Assembly (NCBI GenBank): GCA_004794785.1
Contig: SJOL01008668.1
Location: 1,186,037 to 1,250,036 of the forward strand
Source: Opisthorchis felineus
Lineage: Eukaryota > Platyhelminthes > Trematoda > Opisthorchiida > Opisthorchiidae
Direction of reading: 5' to 3'
Length of the DNA: 64,000 nt
The notes beneath the pieces were generated by a model. The model had not been told where the DNA came from. It worked only from the letters and a program-made list of their open reading frames with translations, and did no database searches. The position numbers and the translations under genes were made by a program. Below are positions 46,321 through 59,402 of the stretch, in pieces (position 1 is the first letter of the stretch; each line of letters starts with the position of its first letter).

Positions 46321-46870
46321 CATAACTCACTACTTATTGGGTTGTTGAAAACTCTCCATCCACCTTGGGGTTCATCAAGTAGACGTGGTCACCGAGGTTC
46401 CATTAGTCTAATGTTCTCCTTGAACACCAAATTGTACACAGTGGGTGAAATACACATATTTGCAAAATACCTTGTTGTTACCGAGACTCGAGTGGAGAAT
46501 ATCATAAACGGAAGAATCAGTTGAGTCCCTCGTTCATATCATCAAGCGTCAACACGTTCGCCTTTTCAGACCTGAGAATTCAGGTGGGTCCAGAGTGCAC
46601 TGGTGGGGTAGTATAACACGCTCGCCTACGTGTCAGATGTCCGGATTTCAAACACCGGTACGGCCAAGGGTATGCACTGCTGATGAGCTCTAATACGAGC
46701 GAGACTCGAGTCCAGTGCTACCCCCTTTGGTGGCACTGCGTAGCGTAAGTGCTCAGAACAGACTATGGACTGTTCAAACGAGAGATCTCTCGTTAACACC
46801 AGATTAATTTACAAATGAGTGCAGTTGGCCATAAAACGAGGTTCTTCAGTTTTGAGAAATTTCCAACTTG
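46321..46870 (+). repeat. Repeat family C copy split by a SINE insertion
   Basis: Family C motifs 'ACTCACTACTTATTGGGTTG' (46326 on) and 'GAGAATATCATAAACGGAAG' (46496 on) are separated from their continuation 'CACCAGATTAATTTACAAATG' (46798 on) by about 260 bases. The split is flanked by CTCGTT at 46529-46534 and 46789-46794. Confidence 0.55.
46535..46794 (+). repeat. tRNA-derived SINE inserted into a family C repeat
   Basis: It contains the A-box-like 'GTGGGGTAGTATAACACGC', the B-box-like 'GGATTTCAAACACC' and 'TATGCACTGCTGATGAGCTC', reminiscent of family B. It is bounded by a six-base CTCGTT duplication, as expected for target-primed insertion. Confidence 0.55.
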
Positions 46871-47910
46871 CACATTACTCGTTGAAAGTGTGTCCCAACC
46901 TGGTGGAACAGTCCTGAAATTCAAAGATATGAGATCGCCCATCCCTACTTCCTACATATTTTCCCATATTTCTGGCGTTCAGTCAGTTGTCGCATCAGTG
47001 GCGAGAGTCAGCCACCGGGACAGTCACATGAAGTGTACTGTTTCATTGAAGCCGTTTGAATTACTGATTGACTGAGTGAAAAGTGGAAAAATTTAAGTGG
47101 ACATGCACAAAGATCGAACCCGAGCTTGTAGATTGATTTGCGTAGTTTACTAGTTTGGGTGCATCCACTGTGCGCCAGTTGGTAGTGCTGTGGTAAATCA
47201 TTGTAAGGTTGGAAGCAAAACATACGGAGCAGAGACTCATCGGATAACGCATGGATGTTAAGACCACTATGAGGACCTTAGAGAAACGAAAAGTGTGGAA
47301 CAAGTTATGCGAGCCTGACACAATGAACTTACGTTATTCAAAGCAGCCAATCGTCTTTAGCAAGCTCATTGTATCATGAGTGAGACGCATTCTCTTGTTC
47401 AGTATAAGATGTGTGTGGAGTAGTGATTGCACCGGGTTCCGAAAACTGGTCCACATTAGGAACATTTATACACATTTCTTTCAGCGCTGGTAATATCGGT
47501 CACAAGAGGCATGCGTGGTGTGACTGCCCTTTGCTCACGATCACCCGGGCTCGTCCGTCTTCCAGATGGTCTTTATGAATAAGTGACGGTCTCATCGATG
47601 TGACTTTGTCTACTTACTCCACGAATTATTTTAAGCATCAAGAGTCTAGTGGAAATATGTAGGGACGATATCAAGCGCCCTTAAATTAAAAGCGGCTTTA
47701 TCGATGAATAAAGTGTTTTTTGGAGCAGTTGTTTGGGCGATCGACGGCATTCACATAACTAGAGTCACCTAATGCTCAGTAACACAATCCAGAATCAAGG
47801 TTCTGAGAAGCAAAAAAGAATATACCGAATCCAAGAAAGCTTTACTGGCTTTTCAAACGGCTCAAGAACCCACGGGCTGCTATAACAACAAACCTTCTCT
47901 TAATCAAGAG

Positions 47911-47912
47911 TN

Positions 47913-47947
<35 letters not shown>
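47911..47947 (+). repeat. (TA)n microsatellite with one undetermined base
   Basis: About 18 TA units follow 'CAAGAGT', with an N at 47912. The array length is probably not reliable. An inverted family C copy starts directly after it. Confidence 0.9.
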
Positions 47948-47949
<2 letters not shown>

Positions 47950-48070
47950 TCCTGAGTTCAACAAATACACCCATTTACAAATCAATTTGTTTTTCACGGG
48001 GGACTCATCTGAATCTCTCGTTTATGATATCCTGCGATTGAATGGTCCTGAGTTCTTAGAAGACGGTACG
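47948..48070 (-). repeat. Repeat family C, inverted partial copy
   Basis: The minus strand reads 'GATATCATAAACGAGAGATTC' and 'TTGATTTGTAAATGGGTGTA', matching copies at 3148 and 46496 in reverse. The TA microsatellite abuts it. Confidence 0.5.
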
Positions 48071-49058
48071 CTAGGGGGATTATCAAGAAAATCACACACG
48101 AGGATTCGGTTGGTTATATTTGCGGAAAATAATGGGGAATCCGAAATGAAGCCCACTAAATAGCACAATTATGGGTGTGTTGATCTGCTGCTGGAGGGTA
48201 ATGTGTACACCATGGCCCGGTGCAGGAGCATTTCTCTGCAGAAGGGTGATTCTTAACAATACAATTACGGTTAGCCGCTCAACGCATACAAAGTGATGGT
48301 TTCATTTGAGGTAAACGGATGACACAATGGATCACAATAGTAGTTGCTGCGTACCCGAACATCAAACGCCTATTCACGTGACCACGAACCACAACTATTC
48401 TACTGGATTGAAGTACCTCACAGTCAGAAGAAAGGCGGGCGGTCAGAACACGTGCGGAAACAAATTAATTAAGGCTGACCTCAGAGAAATGATGCTCACA
48501 AATCGTTGAGTGGCGGCGACCAATATAGAGAAAAAGATTGTTGGAATAGGTAAAGACTGTAACGACCAACATTTTCCGTGAATTCCCACAGTGAAACGAA
48601 CACATCGAGAGGAAAAAGAACTTCGAACTAGATACAATGCGCACAGATTTTGTGACCTGTGAATGTCAAGTAAATGATTGGATTCCGAATCCGCACGTTG
48701 CTCCGGTGGCAGCACAGTTTCTCTCCAAACCGGACCACCTGAAGTGTAGACGGAGTCGACTAATAGACTGCACCACTGCGACACCCTGATATCACAAACT
48801 GAATTGCGCGTACCAGGTACAATCAAGGGAAGATTGACATCACAATATGATGTAAGTTTGGAACATTTATTAATTTCTGAAATGAATCCACACGTATTTC
48901 ATTCGTAAGTTCAAATTCTGTCCATGTGCAAACCGCAGGATATTACACACTGACGATTCACGAAGAGACATGGTTCACAAACGATTCAAATGATGGATGA
49001 CCGTGAGAGTTGAGATTAAGCTATTTGGGGTAGTTTTTTGTTACTGCTTTTACTAACT

Positions 49059-49085
49059 GAATTCGCCCCCGAAGGGGGCGAATTC
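49059..49085. repeat. Perfect 12-bp inverted repeat (hairpin), 3-nt loop
   Basis: GAATTCGCCCCC at 49059-49070, loop GAA, GGGGGCGAATTC at 49074-49085. The stem is very stable, and the local base use is unlike the AT-rich surroundings. There is no T-tract and no gene close enough to make it a functional terminator. Confidence 0.85.
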
Positions 49086-49963
49086 CCAGAATTACAAGCT
49101 ACACTACTGCATTTCGACAAGTGAAGAATGAACGTGAGTGTTCTATAAGGATAAATTCCAAAGCAAAGGACAAGCAGTTTCTACACTGCCCATTTTGGTC
49201 GCTTTCATTAGATGGCACTGTGGTTCTTTTTTGGAAATCGGGTCATCCGTCTTCTCCACACTTTCGCAAGAGTTCAATAGCCTTATTCAGTTTAGCTATC
49301 GGCGTAAACTGACAGAATTGTCTCAACCTAACCTACACCCAGTTATAGGTTGTCGTCGAATGTGCACACAAAGTTCTCGACGTCTGGATGCAAGTGGAGA
49401 TGAACTTTGGACTGTCTGCTATGGGCTAAATTGATGTTCAGATGTCCGGTAACCATCCATCAAGTCACATTTTCTACGATGGACGGAAACAAGGAGTTGA
49501 GCATTCACCAACTTTAACCATTTAATGAATCACTTTTCACATTCTCCGTCCAGTAGCTAGGACGTGTGGATTCTGTGACATCTGTGGCGAAGAATATTTC
49601 GTAAGTAGGGTATTTTAGAGAACCGGACACTGTGGATGGGGGGTGAATACTACGAAAGACCAGCCAGCAGTTCAGTTAATTTCTCCCCACCCCAAAAGGC
49701 TATGGAGCAATGCGCCATTGATGAAACAAATGCAAGGCGTTTCCCCAATTGTATGGAGTGAAGTTTTGGATATTGGAGTACTGGATGCCACTAAAAAACA
49801 AGCTTGCGAATTGAGGGTCTATTAACCAGAAGTTGTGTATTTGAGACACGGACCAAGCAATCGAAACGACGAATACGGTAACAGATGGAATAGCACACAG
49901 AAAAGGCGTATCATTACCAAAGGCTTTTTGACACTCAAAGCATTCTAAATAAAACAGACTCAC

Positions 49964-50016
49964 GTTTCTAGTACAACATCGGGACTGGCATCCCCACTGT
50001 TTGTAACCGGTGTTTC
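49964..50016 (-). CDS. Candidate 53-nt microexon, not linked
   Basis: A strong acceptor ('CACTTTGTTTTACTCAG') and a perfect donor ('TAGAAAC|GTGAGT') enclose 53 nt. In the best-looking frame it reads 'ETPVTNSGDASPDVVLE', a typical polar linker. It would leave phase 2, which does not match the acceptor at 46000, so at least one more exon would be needed between them. It may be chance. Confidence 0.2.
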
Positions 50017-50261
50017 CTGAGTAAAACAAAGTGTGGAACAAAACGTTTGAAATCTAGGACCCCAAAGTGGTTTCAGTGGAACATTAGGGAACGTCAAGAA
50101 GTGGGCAATGTAAAACTGCACTTCACACGATAAAAATCAGTAACAGATATGGGGACCCTCAGTCTAACAATGCATGTGCGTAATCCAGATGCACAGGTTT
50201 CATCGAACTAGTTTCGACGGCTCAAGACTGTAGCAACAGTGGATCTTTGCCATGATTGTCC

Positions 50262-50375
50262 ACGCAACACACTACTCGTAAGGTTGCAAATGAGCGTATT
50301 TCGACAACTAAACCTGTTAGAAACAGCCACACTCGTTTTAAACGGGGTCCATGATTCAACGGTTTAGCGGTATAC
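50262..50375 (+). repeat. Repeat family C, partial copy
   Basis: 'CAACACACTACTCGTAAGGTT' is followed at once by 'GCAAATGAGCGTATTTCGAC' and 'CTCGTTTTAAACGGGGTCC', so it is family C with its middle deleted relative to 3148-3480. Confidence 0.5.
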
Positions 50376-52442
50376 AAAACTCCCCGTATTATTTTGGAAT
50401 CCCGGTTTTTGAGAGGATTCCACCAAAACAGCAGAACATGTGACATATGAGCCTTATGACCGAGAATCGACATCTTCGGGATTTGGTCCCAAAAATATTC
50501 TGAAAAACCTTTCGCACTAATAAAGAGGGACTTTGTTTCAACTTCAGCGGACATGATGAGATCCGTCCAGTCCATCCACTCAGGATTCGGTTTGGGCTAA
50601 ACTCAGACGGAATCCTAAGGGGCAGAGTAGAAAGAACGAAGAAACGTGTGAAAGAAATAAAGAAGCCGCCAATGCGTACTAATAGCGCTGTAACCGAGAT
50701 GACATCAATGCTGTAAACCAGTACCATAAATTTGTTATAAGGGATTTTGGCCTCGCGAACAAAGAGCTAAAGCGACCATGTCATTGTGGCTTTGGACTGA
50801 ACAATTGAGGGGTGATTCAAATCCATTGATTCATCAACCCCAATACTGTGGTCCCAGGTTACGCGTATCCTATGTGCAACACGTCTGTTACTCTAGAATT
50901 GTGTTGGTCACATGAGATTATCCACCTGCTGAATCAGTAGTTGACTGTCTCCAGCATCTACGAGAATCCTACTGCACAAAAGACGTCGTTCAGCACCTAA
51001 AAGTATGCATTTCTCGCATCGTTACAGAGCTGCTCTACAGACATCTGAAAGCAAACGCCAAGTCGGAGGATTAAGCTGGGCAAAGGAGCCAGGCCTTACT
51101 CTTCAGGAATGAAATCCTTTTGGTGTATAGCAGCCGTTTCGGAAAAGCCTAGTAAAAAGTCAGCGGATTTATTGCTGGGAATAGTTTAACCTTTGGTAAG
51201 AAAGCTTCATCACACGAAGCGAGTAGGGTACCAGGTCGACCGAATTTTAGGGGAAACCAATCAGGGAAATCTTTGAACAGTACACACTAGTCGTGGTGAA
51301 CGTTAGTCAAAAGGCCTCATTGGTTAGTGCAGGTGATCAAGCCCTAATTTGGGCCGAGTTTCGCCCTTGTCCTTCGGTTTGGAGAAGTTTAATTAATGAT
51401 TTATCTTAGGTGTTACCTGTAATTGCCGTTGGTCTATGTGTTTGATGAGTGCTACTAAAATTAGGTTAGGAGGGAGAGAGTTGCGCAGATTTTGCTCGGC
51501 TTCGGCTGTGTGCTTCAGATTTAAAACACTTCTATCGATGAGTCCTCTTCACTGATAACTGCAATTGTTGATCTAAGACCTCTCTCTACAAGCCCGTCAG
51601 TTCTCCACCATCTATTCCACTCAAACCTAAATGATTGGCGATTTCCACGCCTCAGCAATATCGTAGTCGCGTGAATCGTGGTCACCACCTAACAACTCAA
51701 TATCCTCTGAATCTATTTTGTGTTCCGTGTCTAGTACATGCCCCGTAATTGCTTGGTCTGTGAATGTCGTCTCATATTCATCTGTTTCTTTGTGGCCTGT
51801 GGGTCTTTATTTTTGTGCCCACCGATTCTAGTGTGAAGTTACCTCATCGTCTGTCCTACGTGGGTCTTCGTGCTAAGTGCAATGCCTCCTTCCTGGATCC
51901 TTCCTTTCATGTTGGCCGCATTCAAGAATCTTCGAGGGAATTCGGAAACAACAGCTGTCCGATGCTTCATGGGTCTGGCTGCGGGTACCAGTAACCATTT
52001 TTACTTACGCATAGTCTAGGTAGCTGGATATCCACAACCTAAAAGTATATTTTTACTTAGATCTGGGCTGCGGTTCGACCTCTCATTTCACTAAACATTG
52101 ATGAGGTGCTACTAACAAACACTGGCCTAGGGTGGGCCGACAACTAGTTTAAAGTGATACCAGTCTCTTCTGACTACTGATACACGACAGATTTTAGTTT
52201 TCCGCTAGTCTCATACGTCAGACAGTCCAACAAGGTTAGGGAATCCCAAGCTGACTCAATCTCCATAATAAGTTCGATGTGAGGCTTCCAGTGACTAGGT
52301 TAAGCGTACAATTCGCCCGCCATATCCCATCTGATGACAGCAGAAGTGTCAGTTACACAACACAAAAATATTTCTGATGGATAATCCTCCCAAAATCGGG
52401 GATATTGGATCTCTTCTTAAGCGTCAACAACAGAGTTGAAAA
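50376..52442. other. Stretch without a recognised gene
   Basis: A minus-strand frame at 50389-50727 has a pyrimidine tract and a possible acceptor (CCCCTTAG) near 50620, but no donor or known motif. From about 51.3 kb the plus strand becomes T-rich. Nothing else is identified. Confidence 0.4.
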
Positions 52443-55250
52443 TCAAAGTAAGATTCCGGAGTGTTTTCGCTTTTTTTGAGCTGTAAATTTGTGCCCATTT
52501 TGATAGCGTTGCTTGCCAGTAGCAACTGCTTGGCTAGTTACAAAGCCCATTTTCGACATATTCGCGTATGATGGGTTGACATCGAAACTTACGGGCATAT
52601 AGTTTGGTTCCAAGGGGCAAACAACGTCTTCGCTGGCAACATACGGTGCAATTTTAACATATACCTCCGATTTACAGGGAACCAGGTTCAGAATAACCAC
52701 CGAGAACGTGGACGGAAAATCTATGGCGTCCCCTAACGTTCTTGTATGGACGTCTGCCCCGCGGATGTTTTGGCAGCCTGTAAAGCTGTGGTGAAATCGT
52801 ACTTACTTCTAGGAAAGAATCGATATTAATCAACTTATCCGGAGTGGTTTACCGCAGATCGCAAATACCTATTTACATCAACTCTGCCCGTCAACATTAG
52901 TCTATCGGTTAAATTCACCAGCTGCGGCTGGCCACCCTTGTTCGTTGCGGCTTTGGGCAAACCCGTATTGTTATTTGTAATCACCATATTATTCACTTAG
53001 ATCTAGCCCTCTCCATTGTTTCGGTGCAATTTTCAAAGCTTCTGGCCCTCGGAACTTTGAGACTGAACTCGGAGTTACTTCGCTCCCAGTGAGGGATTTT
53101 TGTAGCACAGATTCAACACCAAAAATTATTTCTTCCGCTCGCATCATCTTGCGCTAAAATTCAATCCTTTCAGTCAATGGCAACTTAGCGACAAATTTAC
53201 AATATTCGGATAACCGGTATATGGTTTTCGTTTCCATGTACGGGTTCATTGGAACACGGAATTGTGGGAATTTTGTGTCTATCTTTGCGATATTACTTGC
53301 ATTTTTGCGTTGATTAATTGAAATCTGCGGTCCGGTGATCGTGGTTGAGCCAACATGCATGGTGGCATCGTTTAGTTCAAGGCACAGTTCCAGGACTGCA
53401 AGGTGATCTCGCACCGGGAAAATTAGAACAGAAAGCTGTCCATCAGAATGTAGAGGGATGGATGATTCAATTAGGTTCGCCCAGGTTTTGAACCTCAATG
53501 CCTTCTAAGTTTATTCATTTATTTCCAGATCCTTATCAAGAGCTCAATTAGAAGTCGGATTGAAGGTCAGAACTGATCGATGAGGTAAACAAGATGAGAG
53601 AGGTTTTTGATTAGGAAGTCTTAATTAATTGCAAGCTTAGACGAACACGCGACCGAGAAAACAATCGCAATTTCCAATTCGAGTGGTATACTTGAAGGCG
53701 GAATGGCTATACGCACACACAAGATGAACTAGTGGTGTTAACTTCATTCTTCCGCAGTTGAGAAACAGCAATCGATTTGTTGCACGATACACCGGGTGTA
53801 TTTCGCTCATCGGGTCAATGTCAAATAAATAAATAAATAAATAAATAAATAAAACAGACAAAAATATTTACTATCGGGATGTTGAAAGCAAGTTAATCAC
53901 CTAGGGAGTGCTAACCGACTTCTTGTGTATGCACACCTCTGGTTTTCATCTTCAGGAAACGATACAACCCTACCATTCGTGATGCTGTACAAGGTGTCAA
54001 ATGCAGTTGCCGGATCGACGTAATGCCTAGTTTCAAGTAAATGAACGTCGATAAAGCCAGTATCGATCATGCAATTGCCTTTGAATTCGAAGTTGGGTGT
54101 GGTGGCGGGGGTTGGTTCATTTACTATTGTATCCAAATAGGGATATCTCTTAGTCCTGCCAACGTCCGTGGCCAAGCACTCACACGTAAGACGATAAACG
54201 AGATCGGACATGGTGTAGTGAAGTAGTGCAACTTTGACCACAAGAGTCAGGATGCGGTGGCAGCTGTAGATAACTACAGGTTAGCAGCGTAGTAGGTGCA
54301 TTTAATAGCTGAGGGTAGCAACTGCTTCGCGAGCTCACTCGTGCTGTCTCCTGTGAATTTCAAACTCAGGAAACCTGCTTTTGGGACTCAACATATCCGC
54401 AACATCTTCAGCCAAAGCATGTTGTATTTCTGGTTCCCTCCAGACATTTGAGTTTAACGCTGATGTCCTCTATTTTTGTTGCTGTCACGTAACGTTTTAA
54501 TTAAACGCCTTTTGTAGCACATCAGCACCAAACTGGATAAATGGACTTATTGCACCAGTGAACTGACCGACGAAGTGTACTATTGTTCCGTTAAGTCAGT
54601 TGGATACCTAGAAAGCCAGTAGTGTGCGTGCTAAACTGCTACTTCGATATTTGGATGAGCGGTGTTCAGTGCCTGGAACAGTTTTATTGTTTCTTACACT
54701 TAATGCGTAACCCCTGCCTTTTGCAGAATTTAGCCGCCCCAGTGAGGCCTTCCACCCACATTTTTATGCGAGCCATTAATACACCTGCTAGGATAAATGG
54801 ACGTATGCTTCCAATAGCGGCAACGTCAATACGTTTGTAAGCATAGCCTTGAAAGACGAAATTGGCATTCTCTGTGTAAAACAGGGATATATGTTTCAGT
54901 TCGGTAGCCGGTTTCCCAAGGTTGATGCCATTAGTGCGGACGGAATCGCACAAGAATTCCACAGTTTCATTCGTTCAACCCCGTGTACAGAACTACGAGC
55001 GGTTAGCTGTTGCGGTTGTCTGAATCCAATGCTATCAGCTGTGTCAAATCTGCTTTCCTGGTCTACATCGGCTGCTCGCATGGCTGCTTGATAACGCTGT
55101 CAGTTTAACTGTTATTCTCCAGGATCCTGCCCTCCTTTGTATACGCTCTGACACAGTTAATTTGTCGACCCTGAACCGAAGGTATTCGTTGGAATTGGCT
55201 GGCAACGTTTTATTGCTGTCCTTACCTTACTTTTGGATTTTGCGTCCATA
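52443..55250 (-). other. Cluster of short broken minus-strand frames, unidentified
   Basis: Several frames on one strand read like protein rather than chance. At 54684-54962 there is 'YKRIDVAAIGSIRPFILAGV' with a Lys/Arg-rich end. At 53897-54241 a 104-residue frame from ATG at 54211 contains 'FKGNCMIDTGFIDVHLLETR'. At 53154-53498 there is 'LSVLIFPVRDHLAVLELCLE' and then 'HVGSTTITGPQISINQ'. At about 52827-52982 a 50-residue frame begins 'MVITNNNTGLPKAATNKGG'. At 52443-52700 there is 'SVVILNLVPCKSEVYVKIAP' and 'YMPVSFDVNPSYANMSKMGF'. Frame changes and stops interrupt the pieces. I recognise no family. Beta-rich blocks in a row would suit structural proteins of a large DNA transposon (Polinton/Maverick-like), but no polymerase, integrase or ATPase motif was found, so this is speculation. 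Confidence 0.35.
53823..53853 (+). repeat. (AAAT)n microsatellite
   Basis: About seven AAAT units. On the minus strand it produces a repeated Tyr-Leu-Phe-Ile prefix in a short frame, which is artefactual. Confidence 0.9.
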
Positions 55251-58200
55251 TTCACATGTGCTTTGGAGCGTCACAATCGAGAGGTATTAGTCCTAGCTTT
55301 CTTAGTGTATAGTTAGTCTCACAATTGGTGGATGAATCTCGTGTTCGACAATCTCGGCCTTCAGATTTTTGCGTCATCCATCCTCAAACATCCGACGTAT
55401 TTACAAACCACCTATTACCAAACCGGAAGCCCCCAGAAGCATGCACACAGGCGGAACCCAGAAGTCAGAGTTCTAACACCGTCCGACTGGTAACTAGCAA
55501 CCTAAAGAGAATTTCTATCTTTGTTGTGACCACTTACCTGCAGCAGAGTAAGAATGCTCAGAAGTCCCCATTTCACCCTTAGAAAGACCTCCTTATGAGT
55601 CGGGGCAACCTGAGTTTCTCTCCTCATTTGAGCAGTTTGCACCAAAGTCAGATGTCCGGCCTTGTATTCAGTCAGGCTAAGACCATCACCTGTGCCACAA
55701 AACCTTATTATGAGATTCATAGCAACACGTATCCATCCGCATTGGGTGCATCGCATTGTGTGAAATTTCGGAGACGAAGCTTGTCGATTTTCTAGCTAGC
55801 AAGCGTTTCTTTCAGAAGTCATTCACACGCTCTGTGACCGTTTCATATAGTTTTGATCTACCCTGGGGAACACGATCCACAGTCAGCTTGTGCACTCGTA
55901 TCGAAAATTACCGTAATTGTTTCCTCTCTTATATGGCCCGATATATCGTTGATAGTACATTGTTGACGAACCATCGGTAATTGAGGATTTCTCTTGTTTT
56001 AACTATGATTATCTAAGACTACTGAAAATGTGTGTGCTGACTGTTCACCCCCAGCACAGAAACCCTTCCTTGAGTGGACTTCAACTGGTTGCAATGTGTA
56101 CGCATCGGAATACACAAGTTGACGTATACTATCAGGTTAGACAATTGTAGTAATTCAGTGGTGGTGACCACTTGTTCACCCAAATGAGTTAAGTGAAATT
56201 CGTCTGAAAAGCTACACCTTAACTCTACGCAAGCACTTATGAGAACCAACAATGTGTGGCGGTGAACTGCGGAACGAACACAAAGCATGAGACAATCCCT
56301 GTCCAATCAACTTCACACTAGCAATACGCGACAGTCAAGCATGAGGTTCCCAGCTTTTACCAGTTTATGACTGATTGCATAAAGTACCACCTAACATAGG
56401 AGCAACGTACGTAGAAATCTAGCGGAAAATATTGTGGGTTTGTTGACAGTCAACTCTAATCAGGGGAGAAACGGTCAATATGCCAAATAAAACAGACATT
56501 CTCATGAATTGGAAAGCCAGAACAATAGAGTAATCATTAGAATAGCGACCCAAATTAGCGTTAGTGCTCGCGCAGACATCCAGATATACAGAACATTCAT
56601 ATGAGGCGCGAACTGCCATCATTGTCGATATCAACATGAAGCTAAGTTCGCCGACGGTTGTTCAGCGATCGTATACGAAAGTACTGGGATAGACAACCGA
56701 CATTGCTGTTTTATTGCTATTCTGTACGACTGTACTAACCAACCAACTGTCTAGTAGAATACCGGGGTCGGTGATTCACTGGCGAGTGAGGCAGCTGCAA
56801 GCCATTTAGCCGAGAAGTACTGGTTCGAAAGCATTACCAGCGTCAAATCGGCTGCTTGAGCTGCATGGCATACATTCAAGCAGCAGGTGGCTGCTTGTGC
56901 GCGCGGTAGTTTGTACTGCTCCTTCCAAACAGCTCGCATGCACGATCAGCTGGCTCCTCAAACGATTTCCAAAGCGGCGGCTTATTTGATCAGACTACTA
57001 TGGGTACATAAATAACGTGAATATTTTCAAACGACATCTAAGTCTGAACGGCTGATCGGGCTTCTGGAAGAACGACCTTCTGATGGGCTATTTATGATGT
57101 TTGTTAACTGCTCAGAGAACGATAGGGTTTTGAGTTGTTTTCACCTACTGCTCACGTCGCGGCAGGTTTCATTTAAGCGTGCAAAATTTCCCAAACCACA
57201 CAGGGTCATTGTAAAAGTGTCACAACCTAATAGATATTCAGAAACGTAAAGAACTGTGGTGAAGTTCATTCACCTGTCTAGCTGGAGGTTGTCACAAATT
57301 GAAATAACATGTATCAAAATGAATAACCTCCCTCCATGCTTTTCCGTTCTGGTTAGGTCCCAGGCATTACGACATGTGTTTGCATATCTTGAAGATTACG
57401 AATCGAAGTGTTCACATAGGACAACTTCTGACCATTAGGATGGGGCTTACCCGCACCTGTTCCTATAGAAACTGGAACATCGCTCTGCTACGTGCGATCA
57501 AAATATTCAGCGAAGCTTAGGTAGTCGTCATTCCGTGAATACATGTTTTACTATGCATCTCCGTGTTAGATACTTCCATACTGATAATAATAATCGTTCA
57601 GTTGTAACACACTGTCGGTGCCTAGCTGCCATGCCACCCGAAGGAAACACGAGGGTTGAGATAACGTGAAGCTGCCCAAACCTAGACAGGAGCAGTCGAG
57701 GTGCTAAGGTTGGGTTCGAACCTTGACCACTGAACTATCTTGAGCTCCCGAGATGGGTGCGACTTCCACATCGCACTTGTATCAGACATTACGCTGGTAC
57801 ATGGTCAACCTCGTAATATTACACAAGGAGGCAGGCAGAATGATGGCTTTGTTGACATGCAATCTCGCCACCGAAAAAAGCTTGCATCAGGACCCACTTT
57901 CGGTGGCCAGGTAACAAAAATCAGCACAATAGTCCTTGTATTTGTGCATTGGGTGAATGGTCTTCACACTGACGCATAAATCAAACTGGACTGCTGCATG
58001 CAAGAATTTTTCAACAGTTCGTCATGTACATACACAAACAGTAAGGCCGTCCGAAAACCGTAGAATGCAAACTTAGACTGGATCAGACCGGATCCGTCTC
58101 ATCTGGTGAATCAGAATATTCCCATCAAATGAACGTCTGTCAAATCGGTACTCCTGCTGCACACCATCACGCTTCACGAAACGCCTTTCCATGTGTGCTG

Positions 58201-59402
58201 ATCAGGCGACCGTTGCGTTAGTCTCTACTTAAGCGGGCGAGCCGGTGCGTATACTAAGGATGCTGGTCGGTGTTGAATGATGAGAAAAAGCTAATTACCA
58301 GCTAAATACGGGCTGGTAACTTGTCAGCAAATTCCGCCAGCTTTTGTGAGCTGAGCATTGCAAGTCATTTCACAAGCTGCCCAATTAAAATAGCTAAGCA
58401 GCACAGTAACGTTCATCGAGAACAAGTGTTGGTCTATTGAAGTTGACGCATTCAAGTTGCGCCGTTTGAGTGCATCCCATGAAGAAGTGAGAGTAGTCAC
58501 GTTTGGATATCATCCAGTCCATCTATCTCCACACTTCACACCCGTCCATGACACCGACTGCCACCTTGGCCAGTTTGAAACATACAATGGATAACGGACT
58601 CAGAACCAACCGAAAATTGCACCAACTTATTTGAGTTAAAAAAAACTGCACCAGAAGGATGTGATCGTTGTTAGCAGCGCATGTCCAACAATGGATGACA
58701 TAAGTGCTGGTCGATCAAGCATTGTCGCTCTATATTGATTGGCAGGTAACGGTCGCATCTCTCAATCAATCGATAATGCCCGATGGATCAGTGCACATGA
58801 TCTTAACACTGAGCAACACGGTGTGTGAAATGTTTCAGAGGACAAGAACACCGTAGTTAAATGTTACTTATCATGATTCACGCTTGCGATCATCACACTA
58901 GCAAGACCGAATTAGTGGCACTTACATCACGGCCATAGTCCGCCTGAGCAGTACTTGCGTGACACGGATGGTTGAGATGACACGCGCCGTAGCTGAAAGC
59001 ATAGAAACATGCTAGTGCTGGGGGAATATTCATGCGTATTTACTCAATCTGTCCATGTCAGTCGACATGCATACTATCTACGTCTTTGGACATGCAAAAT
59101 CTGATCAACATCCATTATTCACCTGTTTCATCGCTGTCCGGTTTCGCACTGTCACAGCACAAATTGAATTTGACACGTGTTGTTTTTCATGACCCGCAGG
59201 CATCTTTCAAACTATTTTATTGTCGTTATTTGGACTAATCCTCAAAGTTCTTATACGGTTGAACAACAGAACACATATGGACAGCCCCGAAAACGTTATA
59301 CTGATACGTTTTCTATCGGTGGATTTACTTGGTCTTGCATGTTGCAGTGGTTAGAGCTGCCACCGTTTCATCCGCCGATGATCTGTGAAGGTAGAAGTGG
59401 AT
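55251..59402. other. Stretch without a recognised host gene
   Basis: Apart from the SINE A copy at 57584-57750 and a tRNA-like patch at about 56770-56850 ('CACTGGCGAGTGAGGC' then 'GGTTCGAAAGC'), possibly another old SINE, I see only short frames without splice context. Confidence 0.4.
57584..57750 (-). repeat. SINE, family A, minus-strand copy
   Basis: The plus strand begins AATAATAAT (tail), then 'GTGCCTAGCTGCCATGCCACC', 'AAACCTAGACAGGAGCAGTCG', 'GTTGGGTTCGAACC' (B box) and the head 'ACTGAACTATCTTGAGCTCCC'. Confidence 0.75.

Noticed and set aside
48443..48826. 127-codon minus frame near 48.6 kb as an exon
   Set aside because: It contains a tRNA-like phrase ('GTGGTGCAGTCTATTAGTCG' then 'GGTCCGG'), so it is probably an old SINE, and I found no clean donor with matching phase.
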